Assembly: GCA_016124945.1 (NCBI GenBank)
Contig: WGMT01000038.1
Coordinates: forward strand, 62,001 to 126,000
From: a bacterium
Lineage (GTDB): Bacteria > Chloroflexota > Anaerolineae > Caldilineales > Caldilineaceae
Reading direction: 5' to 3'
DNA: 64,000 bases
Part shown: positions 1 through 9,575 of the stretch, in pieces
Numbering within the stretch: the first letter of the stretch is position 1
How the letters are laid out: each line of letters opens with the position of its first letter
Made by a program: the position numbers and the translations under genes
Notes under the pieces: generated by a model
The model's input: only the letters and a program-made list of their open reading frames with translations
Databases searched by the model: none
What the model was told of the DNA's origin: nothing

Positions 1-2468
1 GCGTCGTCCTGGTGACACGGCAAGCGGCCCGCGTCCAGGAAGAGTTGACCGAAGCCGAGATCCCCGTGCGCCTGCAAGCGGAGTTGACGCAGCCACCTGC
101 GCCCGGCGTCACCCTCTTGCAAGGCATCGCAGCGGACGGCTTCGTTCTGCGCGGCGACAACCTCACGTTACACCTCTACACCGACGTGGAATTGTTCGGC
201 TGGCGCAAGGCGGCAGCGCGCAAGTCGCGTAAGCCGCAGTCCACCGTCGCGCCCGAACTCTTCTTCGCCGACGTCAAATCAGGCGATTACGTCGTCCACA
301 TGGAGCATGGCATCGGCCAATACGAAGGGCTGGTGCGGTTGATGCTGGGCGGCGCAGAACGCGAGTATCTCCAGGTCAACTACGCCCAAGGCGACAAGCT
401 CTACGTGCCCGTGCATCAAGCCGACCGGCTGAGCCGCTATGTCGGCGCTGGTGACGGAGGGGTGCCACCGTCGATTACGCGCCTGGGCACGGCGGACTGG
501 CAACTGGTGAAAGAGCGGGCCAAGAAGGCGGTGGAAGACATCGCTGAGGATCTGCTGGCGCTTTACGCCGAACGCGAGGTGGTGGTGGGCCACAGCTACA
601 GCCCCGACGGCGCCTGGCAGGAGGAGATGGAGGCAGCCTTCCCCTTCCAAGAGACCGAAGACCAACTGCGCGCCATCGACGAGGTAAAACACGACATGGA
701 AGCGCCCCAGCCCATGGATCGCATCATCATCGGCGACGTGGGCTACGGCAAGACGGAGGTGGCGATCCGCGCCGCCTTCAAAGCCGTCACCGACAGCCGT
801 CAGGTCGCCGTACTGGTGCCGACCACCGTCCTGGCGCAGCAGCATTACCGCACCTTCAGTCGCCGGTTGGGTCCTTTCCCTGTGCGGGTGGAGATGCTCA
901 GCCGCTTCCGCACGGCCTCACAGCAGGAACAGGTGCTGAAAGGACTGCGCGAAGGCAGCGTAGACATTGTCATCGGCACCCACCGTCTGCTCAGTCAAGA
1001 CGTAGAATTTAAGGATCTCGGCCTGCTGGTGGTAGACGAAGAACAGCGCTTCGGCGTCTCTCACAAAGAGCGGCTCAAACAACTACGCACACAGATTGAC
1101 GTCCTCACCCTGAGCGCTACGCCTATTCCGCGTACATTGCACATGAGTTTGAGCGGCGTGCGTAACATGAGCACCATCAACACACCGCCCGAAGAACGGC
1201 TGCCGGTGCGCACCGTCCTTTCGGAATACGACGAAGTGCTGGTGAAGCAGGCGATTCAGCGTGAATTGGATCGAGATGGGCAGGTCTTCTTTGTGCACAA
1301 CCGTGTGCAGGGGATCGAACAGATCGCGGCGCGTATTCACCGTCTTGTGCCGGAGGCGGTGGTGGGCGTGGGCCACGGTCAAATGTCAGAGCGTGACCTA
1401 GAGGAAGTGATGATCCGCTTTGCAGAGGGTGAAATCGATATATTGGTGTGCACCACAATCGTCGAAAATGGGCTGGACATTCGCCGCGCCAACACCATGA
1501 TCATCAACCGCGCCGATCATTTCGGCCTGGCCCAGCTTTATCAATTGCGTGGACGGGTGGGGCGCAGTTCTATGCGCGGCCATTGCTATCTCCTCTACGA
1601 CAAACATACGTCGCTTTCGTTTGACGCTCGGCTGCGGCTTGAAGCGTTGCTGGAAAGTAGCGAGGAATTAGGGGCTGGTTTCCGCATCGCCATGCGCGAT
1701 CTGGAAATCCGGGGGGCAGGGGAATTGCTGGGGGCCCGTCAACATGGACAGATTGCCGCTGTGGGTTTTGATCTTTACACACGTCTGCTGGCCCAGGCCA
1801 TCAACGACATGCGAGACAAGAAGGCTCGTTTCGACCGTATGGCCGCCAACGGTGGCGGCGAAAATGTCGTCACTGAGATCACGCCCAGGCGTCCGTCGCC
1901 ACGTACCGACGATGACGGCACACCGCTGGCCTTCGCGTTGGAAGATCCGCTGGCCCCGCCGGTGATCCTCGATCTGCCCATTGTGGCCGAAATCCCTCAC
2001 GACTATGTGGCCGAAGAAAATCTGCGCCTGCAACTCTATCGCCGTATCGCCGGCCTCACCGACAAAGGCGAGATCGACACCATGCGCCAGGAACTGCTCG
2101 ACCGCTTCGGCGGCGATGAAGAGCGGGATGGGCGCGTTCCCGATGCCGTGGAAAATCTTTTCTACCAGATTTTGGTCAAAGGGCTGGCGCTTAAGGCCGG
2201 CATCGCCAATATCGGTCGCCGTCGTGATCAGATCGCCATCTTCATTGAAGACGTGGGCGACAGCCGCCGCCGCAAACTCCAGCAGCAACTACGCATGTCG
2301 TTGGGGCACACCAACGACGACGGCGAATTTATCCCCGAAAACGCCATCCATGTCGGGCGCGAAGCGGTTTATGTCCCCATTGACGAAGACGAGTTTTGGC
2401 GGGTGCTGCTGGTGAAGGCGCTGGAAGTGTTAGCGGTGGAAATGACGGCCGTTCCTGCACGGAAGTAG
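1..2468 (+). CDS. mfd: transcription-repair coupling factor Mfd, 5' partial
   Basis: Superfamily 2 translocase that removes RNA polymerase stalled at DNA lesions and recruits UvrA. The frame is open to the left edge (codons from base 3), so about 820 of the usual ~1,150 residues are present. The UvrB-like N-terminal module is mostly missing. Seen in order: the CarD-like RNA-polymerase-interacting domain ([13 protein letters not shown], about residues 95-107 of the visible part), Walker A ([11 protein letters not shown]), the DEEQ box ([10 protein letters not shown]), motif III ([10 protein letters not shown]), the helicase C-terminal domain with [11 protein letters not shown] and QLRGRVGRS, and the TRCF C-terminal domain. 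It ends in TAG. The next gene is 447 bp away, so it is probably the last gene of its unit. Confidence 0.97.
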   Translation, partial: VVLVTRQAARVQEELTEAEIPVRLQAELTQPPAPGVTLLQGIAADGFVLRGDNLTLHLYTDVELFGWRKAAARKSRKPQSTVAPELFFADVKSGDYVVHMEHGIGQYEGLVRLMLGGAEREYLQVNYAQGDKLYVPVHQADRLSRYVGAGDGGVPPSITRLGTADWQLVKERAKKAVEDIAEDLLALYAEREVVVGHSYSPDGAWQEEMEAAFPFQETEDQLRAIDEVKHDMEAPQPMDRIIIGDVGYGKTEVAIRAAFKAVTDSRQVAVLVPTTVLAQQHYRTFSRRLGPFPVRVEMLSRFRTASQQEQVLKGLREGSVDIVIGTHRLLSQDVEFKDLGLLVVDEEQRFGVSHKERLKQLRTQIDVLTLSATPIPRTLHMSLSGVRNMSTINTPPEERLPVRTVLSEYDEVLVKQAIQRELDRDGQVFFVHNRVQGIEQIAARIHRLVPEAVVGVGHGQMSERDLEEVMIRFAEGEIDILVCTTIVENGLDIRRANTMIINRADHFGLAQLYQLRGRVGRSSMRGHCYLLYDKHTSLSFDARLRLEALLESSEELGAGFRIAMRDLEIRGAGELLGARQHGQIAAVGFDLYTRLLAQAINDMRDKKARFDRMAANGGGENVVTEITPRRPSPRTDDDGTPLAFALEDPLAPPVILDLPIVAEIPHDYVAEENLRLQLYRRIAGLTDKGEIDTMRQELLDRFGGDEERDGRVPDAVENLFYQILVKGLALKAGIANIGRRRDQIAIFIEDVGDSRRRKLQQQLRMSLGHTNDDGEFIPENAIHVGREAVYVPIDEDEFWRVLLVKALEVLAVEMTAVPARK

Positions 2469-2915
2469 TCTGGGTGATCAATGTACTGTCTCCTTAACTG
2501 TCGCTCATACGATCCATGTGTAAGTTCACTATAGGCTAAAAGTCCTAAGAATCGCTCCTGATTTATATTAGAAATTCTGGTGAATCGAACGGATAAACCA
2601 GATTCGTTTTTGCACCAGTAAACCTTGTTTTCCCTGCCGATTCCTCTTTGGCTACGCAATTCGCAATTCGCAATCTGCATCAATCCTTACGATCTCCTGT
2701 CCACCTCCCCCCCACGTGACCAGCCACCCAACCGCACCGCTGGCTAGCCGCAATACCCAACAATAGACGGTACTTGAAATAGCTCCATACACCTATCCTT
2801 GAACAAGCGATAGTAAACCCAACTTTGTTCTTGTTGAAGTTCATTATAATGGTTCGTCACACACCAAAGGTGTCAGGCGTAGTGGTTACGGCTGGCGATT
2901 TGGAAGGAGAAACAA
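2469..2915. other. intergenic region between mfd and ppdK
   Basis: 447 bp with no convincing gene. It holds a single arm made of near-tandem GCAATTC units (about 2656-2672) resembling the inverted-repeat family found elsewhere in the host part, then a C-rich stretch, and a promoter-like box just before ppdK. Confidence 0.6.
2822..2850 (+). promoter_or_regulatory. candidate promoter of ppdK
   Basis: A perfect TATAAT lies at 2845-2850. The sequence 15-17 bp upstream (around 2822-2829, ACTTTGTT) is only a weak -35 match. It sits 66 bp before the ppdK start, which has its own Shine-Dalgarno GGAAGGAG at about 2900. Inference from motif and position only. Confidence 0.4.
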
Positions 2916-5690
2916 ATGTCTATTGTTCAACGTGAACCTGTTGCGAAAGATCCCACCAACGCTGAAACGAAGTGGGTCTATCTCTTCGACGAAGTTGACC
3001 AGGCCGAAGCCAAGGTCGGCGGTGAGTGGGACAAAGTCCGTGCATTGTTAGGCGGCAAGGGCGCCAACCTGGCCGAGATGACGCGCATCGGCGTCCCCGT
3101 CCCCCCTGGATTTACCGTCACCACCGAAGCCTGCAATGCTTACCTTGCCGCGGGAGAAGAGTTCCCCGCCGGTCTGTGGGAGCAAGAAATTGCCGCATTG
3201 CGCAAGGTCGAAGAAGTCACCGGCAAGAAGTTCGGCGATCCCGGCAACCCGCTGCTGGTCTCCTGCCGCTCGGGCGCTAAGTTCTCCATGCCCGGTATGA
3301 TGGACACGGTGCTCAACATCGGCCTCAACGCCGAAACTGTCGAAGGCCTGATCCGCAACACCAACGATCCCCGTTTTGCTTACGATTCCTTCCGTCGCCT
3401 GATCCAGATGTTCGGCTCTGTGGTCATGGGCGTGCCTGATGAACCCTTTGAACATGTCATCGAGCAGTATCGCCGTCAGCGTGGTGTCACCAACGACGCC
3501 GATCTCACCGCTGAGGATTGGGAAGCGATGACGATCGAGTTTAAGAAGATCATCTGGCGCTTCACCGGTCAAGAATTCCCCAGCGACCCGATTGAACAGC
3601 TCAAACTGGCCACCGAAGCCGTCTTCAAATCGTGGAATGGTCGCCGGGCGCGCGACTACCGCAACGCCGCCAACATCGCCCACGATCTGGGCACGGCTGT
3701 CAACATTGTCACCATGGTTTTTGGTAACATGGGCAATGACTGTGCCACCGGCGTTGCCATGTCTCGCAATGCCACCACAGGCGAAAAGACACTCGAAGGC
3801 GATTACCTTGTCAATGCCCAGGGCGAAGACGTTGTCGCCGGTATTCGCATTACCGACCCCATCGAGAAGATGGCCGAAGTCATGCCCGAGGCATACGCCG
3901 AGTTCGATGCCATCGCCCGCCGCCTCGAAGGCCACTACCGCAACATGCAGGACATGGAGTTCACCGTCGAACACGGCAAACTCTGGATGTTGCAGACCCG
4001 CGACGGCAAGCGCACCGCCCAGGCCGCCGTCCGCATCGCTGTAGACATGGCCGACGAGGGCATCATCAGCAAGGCTGAGGCCGTGCGCCGAGTCACTGCC
4101 GAACAGATCGATTTCTTCCTTCACCCGCAGTTCTCGGTCAGTGCCAAGAAAGAGGCCAAGGAAAGTGGACGTCTACTCGCCACCGGGTTGAACGTCTCCC
4201 CTGGCGCCGCCGTGGGTGTGGTTGCCTTCGACGCCGATCTGGCCGAAAAATGGGCCAAGGAAGAGGGCAAGAAGGTGATCATGGTTCGCCCCGAAACCAA
4301 GCCCGACGATGTTCATGGTATGTTGGCCGCCCAGGGTATCCTCACCAGCCGCGGTGGACGCACAAGCCACGCCGCCCTGGTTGCTCGCCAATTTGGCAAG
4401 CCTGCCGTCGTGGGCGTGCTGGCCCTGGAAATCGACATGATCAACCGTGTCATGCGTGTGGGTGACCTGGAAGTCAAAGAAGGTGAGTTCATCGCCATCG
4501 ACGGCACCATCGGCGAAGTTTTTATCGGCCAGATGGATACCAATGTCCCTGAGTTTTCGGATCCTTATTTGATCAAGCTGCTTAGTTGGGCCGACGAATT
4601 CCGCACGTTGGGCGTCTGGGCCAATGCCGACTACCCGCATGATGCCCGTCGTGCACGTGAGTATGGCGCCCAGGGTATTGGTCTTTGCCGCACAGAGCAC
4701 ATGTTCTTTGAAGCTGAACGTCTGCCCATTGTGCAGAAGATGATCATGACCGATAGCCCCACCGAACGGCGCGAGGCATTGGAAGCACTGTTGCCCTTCC
4801 AGCGGGAAGACTTCAAGGGGCTTTTCCGGGCGATGGACAGTTACCCTGTCATCATTCGCCTCATCGACCCGCCGCTGCATGAGTTCCTGCCTGGGCACGA
4901 CGAACTGGCTGAGGAAATCGCCGATCACAAAATCCGCCTGAGCAAGGCCGGCACGCTGCAAGAGATCAACGACTTGCTACGAAAACTCGAAGAAGAAGAA
5001 CGCATTCTGGCCCGTGTCGAGAGCATTCGCGAATCGAACCCCATGCTGGGGACCCGTGGTGTGCGTCTCGGTATCATCATGCCCGAACTGACACAGATGC
5101 AAGTCCGCGCTATCTTTGAGGCTGCCTGTGAAGTCGCCAAGGAAGGCGTAGACGTTCACCCCGAAGTCATGATTCCGCTCACCAGCCATGTCAACGAGCT
5201 GAACGTGCAGCAGGAAGCATTGCTGAAAATCGCCCAAGAAGTGATGACCGAACAACGCTGCAAAGTCGATTACAAATTCGGCACCATGATCGAGATCCCA
5301 CGTGCCGCCCTCACCGCCGACGAGATCGCCGAAAAGGCGCAGTTCTTCTCCTTCGGCACCAACGACCTGACCCAGACCGTCTACGGCATCAGCCGTGACG
5401 ACGCTGAATCCGGCTTCTTGATTGAGTATCTGGAACGCGGCATCCTGCCCGAAAATCCCTTCGCCAGTATCGACGAAAAGGGTGTGGGCAAGATCATGCA
5501 GATGGCTGTAGAGTTAGGTCGTGGCACTCGACCCGACCTGGAGGTGGGCATCTGTGGTGAGCACGGCGGCGATCCCAAGTCGATTGCGCTCTGTCATAAG
5601 TTAGGCCTGAACTATGTAAGCTGTTCGCCCTTCCGTGTGCCTGTGGCGCGCTTGGCCGCAGCTCATGCCGCCCTGAACGGCAAGAGCTAA
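2916..5690 (+). CDS. ppdK: pyruvate, phosphate dikinase
   Basis: Interconverts pyruvate + ATP + Pi with phosphoenolpyruvate + AMP + PPi, in glycolysis or gluconeogenesis. 924 aa, slightly longer than the usual ~875-900. The N-terminal ATP-grasp domain starts near residue 46 (GGKGANLAEM) and includes RSGAKFSMPGMMDT. The swivelling phosphohistidine domain has the signature GGRTSHAALVARQFGKPAVVG around residue 470-490, with the catalytic His in TSHAA. The C-terminal PEP/pyruvate TIM barrel has LGTRGVRLG, GTNDLTQTVYG and the catalytic-Cys motif CGEHGGDP. A strong RBS (GGAAGGAG) precedes the ATG. The PPi made or used here links it functionally to the membrane pyrophosphatase at 20640-23060 (inference). 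Confidence 0.98.
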   Translation: MSIVQREPVAKDPTNAETKWVYLFDEVDQAEAKVGGEWDKVRALLGGKGANLAEMTRIGVPVPPGFTVTTEACNAYLAAGEEFPAGLWEQEIAALRKVEEVTGKKFGDPGNPLLVSCRSGAKFSMPGMMDTVLNIGLNAETVEGLIRNTNDPRFAYDSFRRLIQMFGSVVMGVPDEPFEHVIEQYRRQRGVTNDADLTAEDWEAMTIEFKKIIWRFTGQEFPSDPIEQLKLATEAVFKSWNGRRARDYRNAANIAHDLGTAVNIVTMVFGNMGNDCATGVAMSRNATTGEKTLEGDYLVNAQGEDVVAGIRITDPIEKMAEVMPEAYAEFDAIARRLEGHYRNMQDMEFTVEHGKLWMLQTRDGKRTAQAAVRIAVDMADEGIISKAEAVRRVTAEQIDFFLHPQFSVSAKKEAKESGRLLATGLNVSPGAAVGVVAFDADLAEKWAKEEGKKVIMVRPETKPDDVHGMLAAQGILTSRGGRTSHAALVARQFGKPAVVGVLALEIDMINRVMRVGDLEVKEGEFIAIDGTIGEVFIGQMDTNVPEFSDPYLIKLLSWADEFRTLGVWANADYPHDARRAREYGAQGIGLCRTEHMFFEAERLPIVQKMIMTDSPTERREALEALLPFQREDFKGLFRAMDSYPVIIRLIDPPLHEFLPGHDELAEEIADHKIRLSKAGTLQEINDLLRKLEEEERILARVESIRESNPMLGTRGVRLGIIMPELTQMQVRAIFEAACEVAKEGVDVHPEVMIPLTSHVNELNVQQEALLKIAQEVMTEQRCKVDYKFGTMIEIPRAALTADEIAEKAQFFSFGTNDLTQTVYGISRDDAESGFLIEYLERGILPENPFASIDEKGVGKIMQMAVELGRGTRPDLEVGICGEHGGDPKSIALCHKLGLNYVSCSPFRVPVARLAAAHAALNGKS

Positions 5691-5833
5691 TCATCCATTG
5701 TCAATCGGCCCGAGCGTCCAAAATTACGGGCTTTGATCCACGGCGAGCTTCCTGAATACGACGATTGCGCATCTCCCTCTGTCCGTGCGTCAGGATACGC
5801 CAGGTTGGCATCTCCATCTTTCCTCCTGCTATG

Positions 5834-5859
5834 GCGGGGTGTGGGCAACCACACCCCGC
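5834..5859. other. perfect 11-bp hairpin with GCAA tetraloop
   Basis: Arms GCGGGGTGTGG (5834-5844) and CCACACCCCGC (5849-5859) pair without mismatch around a GCAA loop, a GNRA tetraloop. No U-run follows on either strand. It may be a ppdK 3' end stabiliser, a factor-dependent terminator, or a leader element if the hox transcript starts upstream of it. Confidence 0.6.
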
Positions 5860-5887
5860 TGCCTCGTCTTAGCAAAAGTGGTTCGTT

Positions 5888-5903
5888 TGTGAAACTAGTC
5901 ACA
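5888..5903. promoter_or_regulatory. candidate Crp/Fnr-family operator upstream of hoxE
   Basis: TGTGA-N6-TCACA with both half-sites perfect. It lies 163 bp upstream of the hoxE GTG and 197 bp after the ppdK stop. The pattern is the classic Crp consensus; Fnr-type regulators bind related sites. Regulation of the hydrogenase by it is inference. Confidence 0.5.
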
Positions 5904-6066
5904 TGTCTAGGCCCTGCACCCATCGATTGCCCGACGTAGTAACTGGTCGATTTGCATACACTTGCAGGGAGGCGGATTCTCGCCTTTTTCGCGATTTGAC
6001 CGTTTGGTTCTCCCGCAGGCTCCCGTCCTGCGTATCCTCATTAAGTCTATCGTAGAGGAGGTACCG

Positions 6067-6579
6067 GTGACTGCACGCACTAGCAACACCATTGCTCCCC
6101 CGTCCGACGACAAGCGCTGGCGAATCGTCGATGCCACCATGCGCCGTAATGGCTTTAAACGCGATGCACTGATCGAAACGCTGCACTCGATCCAGGAAGC
6201 GTTCGGCTTCCTTGATGAAGATTCGCTGCGCTACGTATCCGCTTCGCTACATGCACCACTCAGCCAGGTTTACGGTGTGTCCACGTTCTATCACTTTTTC
6301 TCTTTAAAGCCTGCGGGCAAGCATACCTGTGTCATCTGCACAGGGACAGCCTGCTACATGCAGGGTACCGCTCAAATTCTTAGCCGGTTCGAAGAAGAGT
6401 ACGGTCTCAAATCCGGCGAAACCACCGAAGACGGGCAAGTGTCTCTGATGACGGCGCGCTGCCTGGGCGCCTGTGGCATTGCACCGGTGGGCGTCTTTGA
6501 CGGCAGTGTGATGGGCAAACTGACATCCGAAAAGACATTCGACAAGATCGCTACGTGGAAGGAGGGCGAAAATGACTGA
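6067..6579 (+). CDS. hoxE: NAD-linked hydrogenase diaphorase subunit HoxE
   Basis: NuoE-like thioredoxin-fold [2Fe-2S] protein of the bidirectional hydrogenase, expected to pass electrons between the flavin subunit HoxF and other carriers. 170 aa from a GTG start chosen because GAGGAGGT (6055-6062) stands 4 nt upstream; a longer frame to 5962 lacks such a site. Cluster ligands are visible as CTGTAC (C-x4-C, following CVI) and CLGAC (C-x3-C), the usual NuoE/HoxE pattern. It overlaps hoxF by 8 bp (ATGACTGA), indicating translational coupling. First gene of hoxEFUYH. Confidence 0.93.
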   Translation: MTARTSNTIAPPSDDKRWRIVDATMRRNGFKRDALIETLHSIQEAFGFLDEDSLRYVSASLHAPLSQVYGVSTFYHFFSLKPAGKHTCVICTGTACYMQGTAQILSRFEEEYGLKSGETTEDGQVSLMTARCLGACGIAPVGVFDGSVMGKLTSEKTFDKIATWKEGEND

Positions 6580-8251
6580 ACGAGTGAAACGCCCCGCACC
6601 GCGCAAAGAAGCAGCACCGCCACCGGCCTACGAGCAGACAATCACAGTCTGTGTTTCTTCGGGTTGCCATTCGGCGCAGAGCGATCAGGTAAAAGAAGCT
6701 ATTGAAAAAGAACTGGCTGAACATGGGTTGGAACATCGCTGTGAGGTGAAGGGGGTGGGCTGCCGCGGCCTCTGTTCACGAGGACCGCTTGTTTCGATTC
6801 GTCCTTTCATCGAAGACAGCCACCACCACGAAGAGACCGTCCTCTACCAGAATGTAGAAGTAGGCGACGCTGCCGCCATTGTCGAATCCATCGACAAAGA
6901 GGTGGTGACGCGGCTTCAATCTCACACCGAAACGCCCTTTTTCACCCGCCAGGTAAAAATTGTCCTCGAAAACAGTGGGTACATTGATCCTGAAAAAATC
7001 GAAGACTATCTGGCTGTGGGGGGCTACGAAGCGCTGCGCAAAGCCGTCACCGAGATGACGCCGCTTCAAGTAATCGAAGAGGTGACCCGCAGCGGTCTGC
7101 GCGGGCGTGGCGGTGCAGGTTACCCCACCGGCCTCAAGTGGACGACGGTGGCCAAGGCCATTTCGGCTGAAAAATACATCATTTGCAATGGCGATGAAGG
7201 CGATCCCGGTGCCTTCATGGATCGCAGTGTGTTGGAGAGCGATCCCTATCGTGTCCTTGAAGGGATGACGATTGCCGGTTATGCCGTGGGTGCAAGTAAA
7301 GGCTACGTCTACGTGCGGGGTGAGTATCCCCTGGCTGTGGACCGGCTGAAGAAGGCTATTCGCTTTGCCAAACGGCAAGGCATGTTGGGCACCGGCCTCT
7401 TCGGCACTCCCTTTGAGTTCGACGTCGAGATTCGCCTGGGCGGCGGCGCCTTCGTCTGCGGTGAAGAGACGGCGTTGATCGAGTCCATCGAAGGCAAGCG
7501 GGGGCATCCAAGACCCCGTCCACCTTACCCGGCCCAATCGGGGCTTTGGGGCAAGCCCACGCTGATCAACAACGTGGAAAGCTTTGCCAACATCGCTCCT
7601 ATCGTCCGCAACGGCGGCGACTGGTATGCCGGCATCGGCACCGAAAAGAGCAAGGGGACGAAGGTCTTCGCGCTCACAGGGAGCATTGTCAACACCGGCC
7701 TCATCGAAGTGCCTATGGGCATCAGCCTGCGCGAGATCGTCTACGAGATCGGCGGCGGTATCCCCGGCGGTAAGGCGTGTAAAGCTGTGCAGACAGGCGG
7801 CCCCTCCGGTGGTTGTATCCCGGCGGACTATCTCGACAGTGCCGTGGACTATGAATCACTGGCCGCGCTGGGATCGATCATGGGCTCCGGCGGCATGATT
7901 GTGATGGACGAATCGACCTGCATGGTCGACGTCGCCAAGTTTTTCATGGAATTTTGTATGACCGAATCGTGCGGCAAGTGCATCCCCTGTCGCGTCGGCA
8001 CGGTGCAGATGCACAATATTTTGGACAAGATCACCAAGGGCACGGCCACGATGAACGATCTGGCTCTGCTCGAAGAGTTGTGTGACGTGGTGAAGACCAC
8101 CAGCCTCTGCGGCCTGGGGCAGACAGCCCCCAACCCGGTGGTGAGCACGCTGCACTACTTCCGCGATGAGTACATTGCACATATCGAAGGCAAGGAATGC
8201 CCTGCCGGTGTTTGCAAGATTCACAAGCCCCAGAAGGTGGAGGTGGCGTGA
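6572..8251 (+). CDS. hoxF: NAD-linked hydrogenase flavoprotein subunit HoxF
   Basis: Binds FMN and NAD(H), oxidising or reducing NAD for the hydrogenase. 559 aa. An N-terminal thioredoxin-like [2Fe-2S] domain (CVSSGCHS and CRGLC, residues ~24-70) is followed by the NuoF core: [14 protein letters not shown] (NADH site), [12 protein letters not shown] (FMN), [19 protein letters not shown]. The [4Fe-4S] site is [12 protein letters not shown] with a fourth Cys in SLCGLGQ. The two extra C-terminal ferredoxin-type clusters of some HydB/HndC relatives are absent. The start overlaps hoxE and the end overlaps the hoxU ATG by one base. Confidence 0.96.
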   Translation: MTERVKRPAPRKEAAPPPAYEQTITVCVSSGCHSAQSDQVKEAIEKELAEHGLEHRCEVKGVGCRGLCSRGPLVSIRPFIEDSHHHEETVLYQNVEVGDAAAIVESIDKEVVTRLQSHTETPFFTRQVKIVLENSGYIDPEKIEDYLAVGGYEALRKAVTEMTPLQVIEEVTRSGLRGRGGAGYPTGLKWTTVAKAISAEKYIICNGDEGDPGAFMDRSVLESDPYRVLEGMTIAGYAVGASKGYVYVRGEYPLAVDRLKKAIRFAKRQGMLGTGLFGTPFEFDVEIRLGGGAFVCGEETALIESIEGKRGHPRPRPPYPAQSGLWGKPTLINNVESFANIAPIVRNGGDWYAGIGTEKSKGTKVFALTGSIVNTGLIEVPMGISLREIVYEIGGGIPGGKACKAVQTGGPSGGCIPADYLDSAVDYESLAALGSIMGSGGMIVMDESTCMVDVAKFFMEFCMTESCGKCIPCRVGTVQMHNILDKITKGTATMNDLALLEELCDVVKTTSLCGLGQTAPNPVVSTLHYFRDEYIAHIEGKECPAGVCKIHKPQKVEVA

Positions 8252-8973
8252 TGAGACGAAGTGGTACGGTTGAAATCGTAACCCTGAAAATTGACGACAA
8301 AGACATCGGCGCCCGCGGTGACGAGACCATCCTTGAGGTGGCGCGTGAGAACGGCATCGAGATCCCCACGCTCTGTCACATGGACGGCCTTTCGGACATT
8401 GGCGCTTGCCGCCTCTGTGTGGTGGAAGTCAAAGGATCCAACAAACTGCTGCCTGCCTGCATCACCACGGTGCAGGAAGGCATGGAAGTGAACACCCGGT
8501 CGCCCAGACTGGATCACTACCGGCAGATGATCGTGCAAATGCTCTTTGTCGAGCGCAACCACGTCTGCGCCGTCTGTGTCTCCAACGGTCACTGTGATCT
8601 CCAAGATCTGGCGGTCAACCTGGGCGTCTCGCACGTAACGATGCCCTATCTCTACCCCAAACTGCCTATCGACGCTTCCCACGAACGCTTCGTCCTCGAT
8701 CACAATCGCTGTGTCCTCTGTACGCGGTGTGTGCGGGTGTGCGACGAAATCGAAGGCGCCCATACGTGGGATGTGATGGCGCGTGGCGTCGAAAGCCGTG
8801 TAATCACCGACCTGATGGAACCGTGGGGCAATTCAGAAAGCTGCACCAGTTGCGGCAAGTGTGTGCACGTCTGCCCCACCGGTGCGCTCTTTGAAAAGGG
8901 CAAATCAGTGGCCGAAATGACAAAGCGGCGGCAATTCTTGCCCTATCTGACCGCCATGCGCGAGGAGGAATGA
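8251..8973 (+). CDS. hoxU: NAD-linked hydrogenase iron-sulfur subunit HoxU
   Basis: NuoG-N-terminal-like electron wire between HoxF and the hydrogenase dimer. 240 aa. It has a [2Fe-2S] ferredoxin domain ([22 protein letters not shown], Cys spacing C-x10-C-x2-C, fourth Cys in LPAC), the Nuo-type His/Cys region (HVCAVC...HCDLQD), and two [4Fe-4S] motifs: [13 protein letters not shown] and [18 protein letters not shown] at 8251 shares a base with the hoxF TGA, favoured over an in-frame ATG at 8197 inside hoxF. It overlaps hoxY. Confidence 0.96.
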   Translation: MRRSGTVEIVTLKIDDKDIGARGDETILEVARENGIEIPTLCHMDGLSDIGACRLCVVEVKGSNKLLPACITTVQEGMEVNTRSPRLDHYRQMIVQMLFVERNHVCAVCVSNGHCDLQDLAVNLGVSHVTMPYLYPKLPIDASHERFVLDHNRCVLCTRCVRVCDEIEGAHTWDVMARGVESRVITDLMEPWGNSESCTSCGKCVHVCPTGALFEKGKSVAEMTKRRQFLPYLTAMREEE

Positions 8974-9557
8974 TGAGCGATCCGGTTGAACGCGAAGAAG
9001 TGAGCACCAACGGCACAGACGCAACGGCCAAGGTGACGATGGCGACTGTCTGGCTTGACGGCTGCTCCGGCTGCCACATGTCTTTCCTCGACATCGACGA
9101 ACGGCTGCTCGAACTGGCGCAGCATGTGGATCTGGTCTACAGCCCACTGGTGGACAACAAAGTCTTCCCCGACATGGTGGATGTGACGTTGATCGAAGGC
9201 GCTGTGAGCAACGAGGACGATCTAAACAAGATCCGCAAGGTGCGGGCGCACACGCGCATCCTCGTCTCGTTGGGCGACTGCGCGGTGACGGCGAATGTGC
9301 CGGGCATGCGCAACCCCTTTAGCGTGGAATCGGTGCTGGCACGGGCCTACATCGAGAACGCGCAGCGCAGCCAACAGATCCCCAATCAGGTGATCCCGCC
9401 GCTGCTGCCCAAGTCGCAGCCCGTCCACGAAATTGTGCCGGTGGACGTCTTTGTGCCGGGCTGCCCGCCCCATCGAGACGCCATCTACTACGTCCTCACT
9501 GAACTGGTGGCGGGGCGCACCCCCGAGCCACAGCAGTTCACCCGCTTCGGGAAGTAG
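8970..9557 (+). CDS. hoxY: [NiFe]-hydrogenase small subunit HoxY
   Basis: Small subunit of the group 3d NAD-reducing hydrogenase; carries the proximal [4Fe-4S] cluster that takes electrons from the NiFe site. 195 aa; short, lacking medial and distal cluster domains, as usual for HoxY. Ligands: [11 protein letters not shown] (two Cys), [14 protein letters not shown] and [11 protein letters not shown]. No Tat signal, so cytoplasmic. Two adjacent ATGs (8970, 8973) follow GAGGAGG at 8962-8968; the second has the better spacing (4 nt), so the first Met is uncertain. Confidence 0.96.
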   Translation: MMSDPVEREEVSTNGTDATAKVTMATVWLDGCSGCHMSFLDIDERLLELAQHVDLVYSPLVDNKVFPDMVDVTLIEGAVSNEDDLNKIRKVRAHTRILVSLGDCAVTANVPGMRNPFSVESVLARAYIENAQRSQQIPNQVIPPLLPKSQPVHEIVPVDVFVPGCPPHRDAIYYVLTELVAGRTPEPQQFTRFGK

Positions 9558-9575
9558 CCAGGAAGAAAGGTCAAC

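Larger units (their letters stand above)
5691..6066. other. intergenic region between ppdK and hoxE
   Basis: 376 bp without a credible gene. It holds a perfect 11-bp hairpin (5834-5859) and a perfect Crp/Fnr-type palindrome (5888-5903), both listed separately, and ends in a strong Shine-Dalgarno for hoxE. This is the probable control region of the hydrogenase operon. Confidence 0.6.

Noticed and set aside
3048-4124. Long minus-strand open frame opposite ppdK
   Set aside because: Shadow of a strongly supported gene in GC-rich DNA; its translation has no family-like motifs and no RBS.
5687-5939. Overlapping short frames on both strands after ppdK
   Set aside because: No RBS, atypical composition, and they overlap the hairpin and Crp/Fnr-type site.
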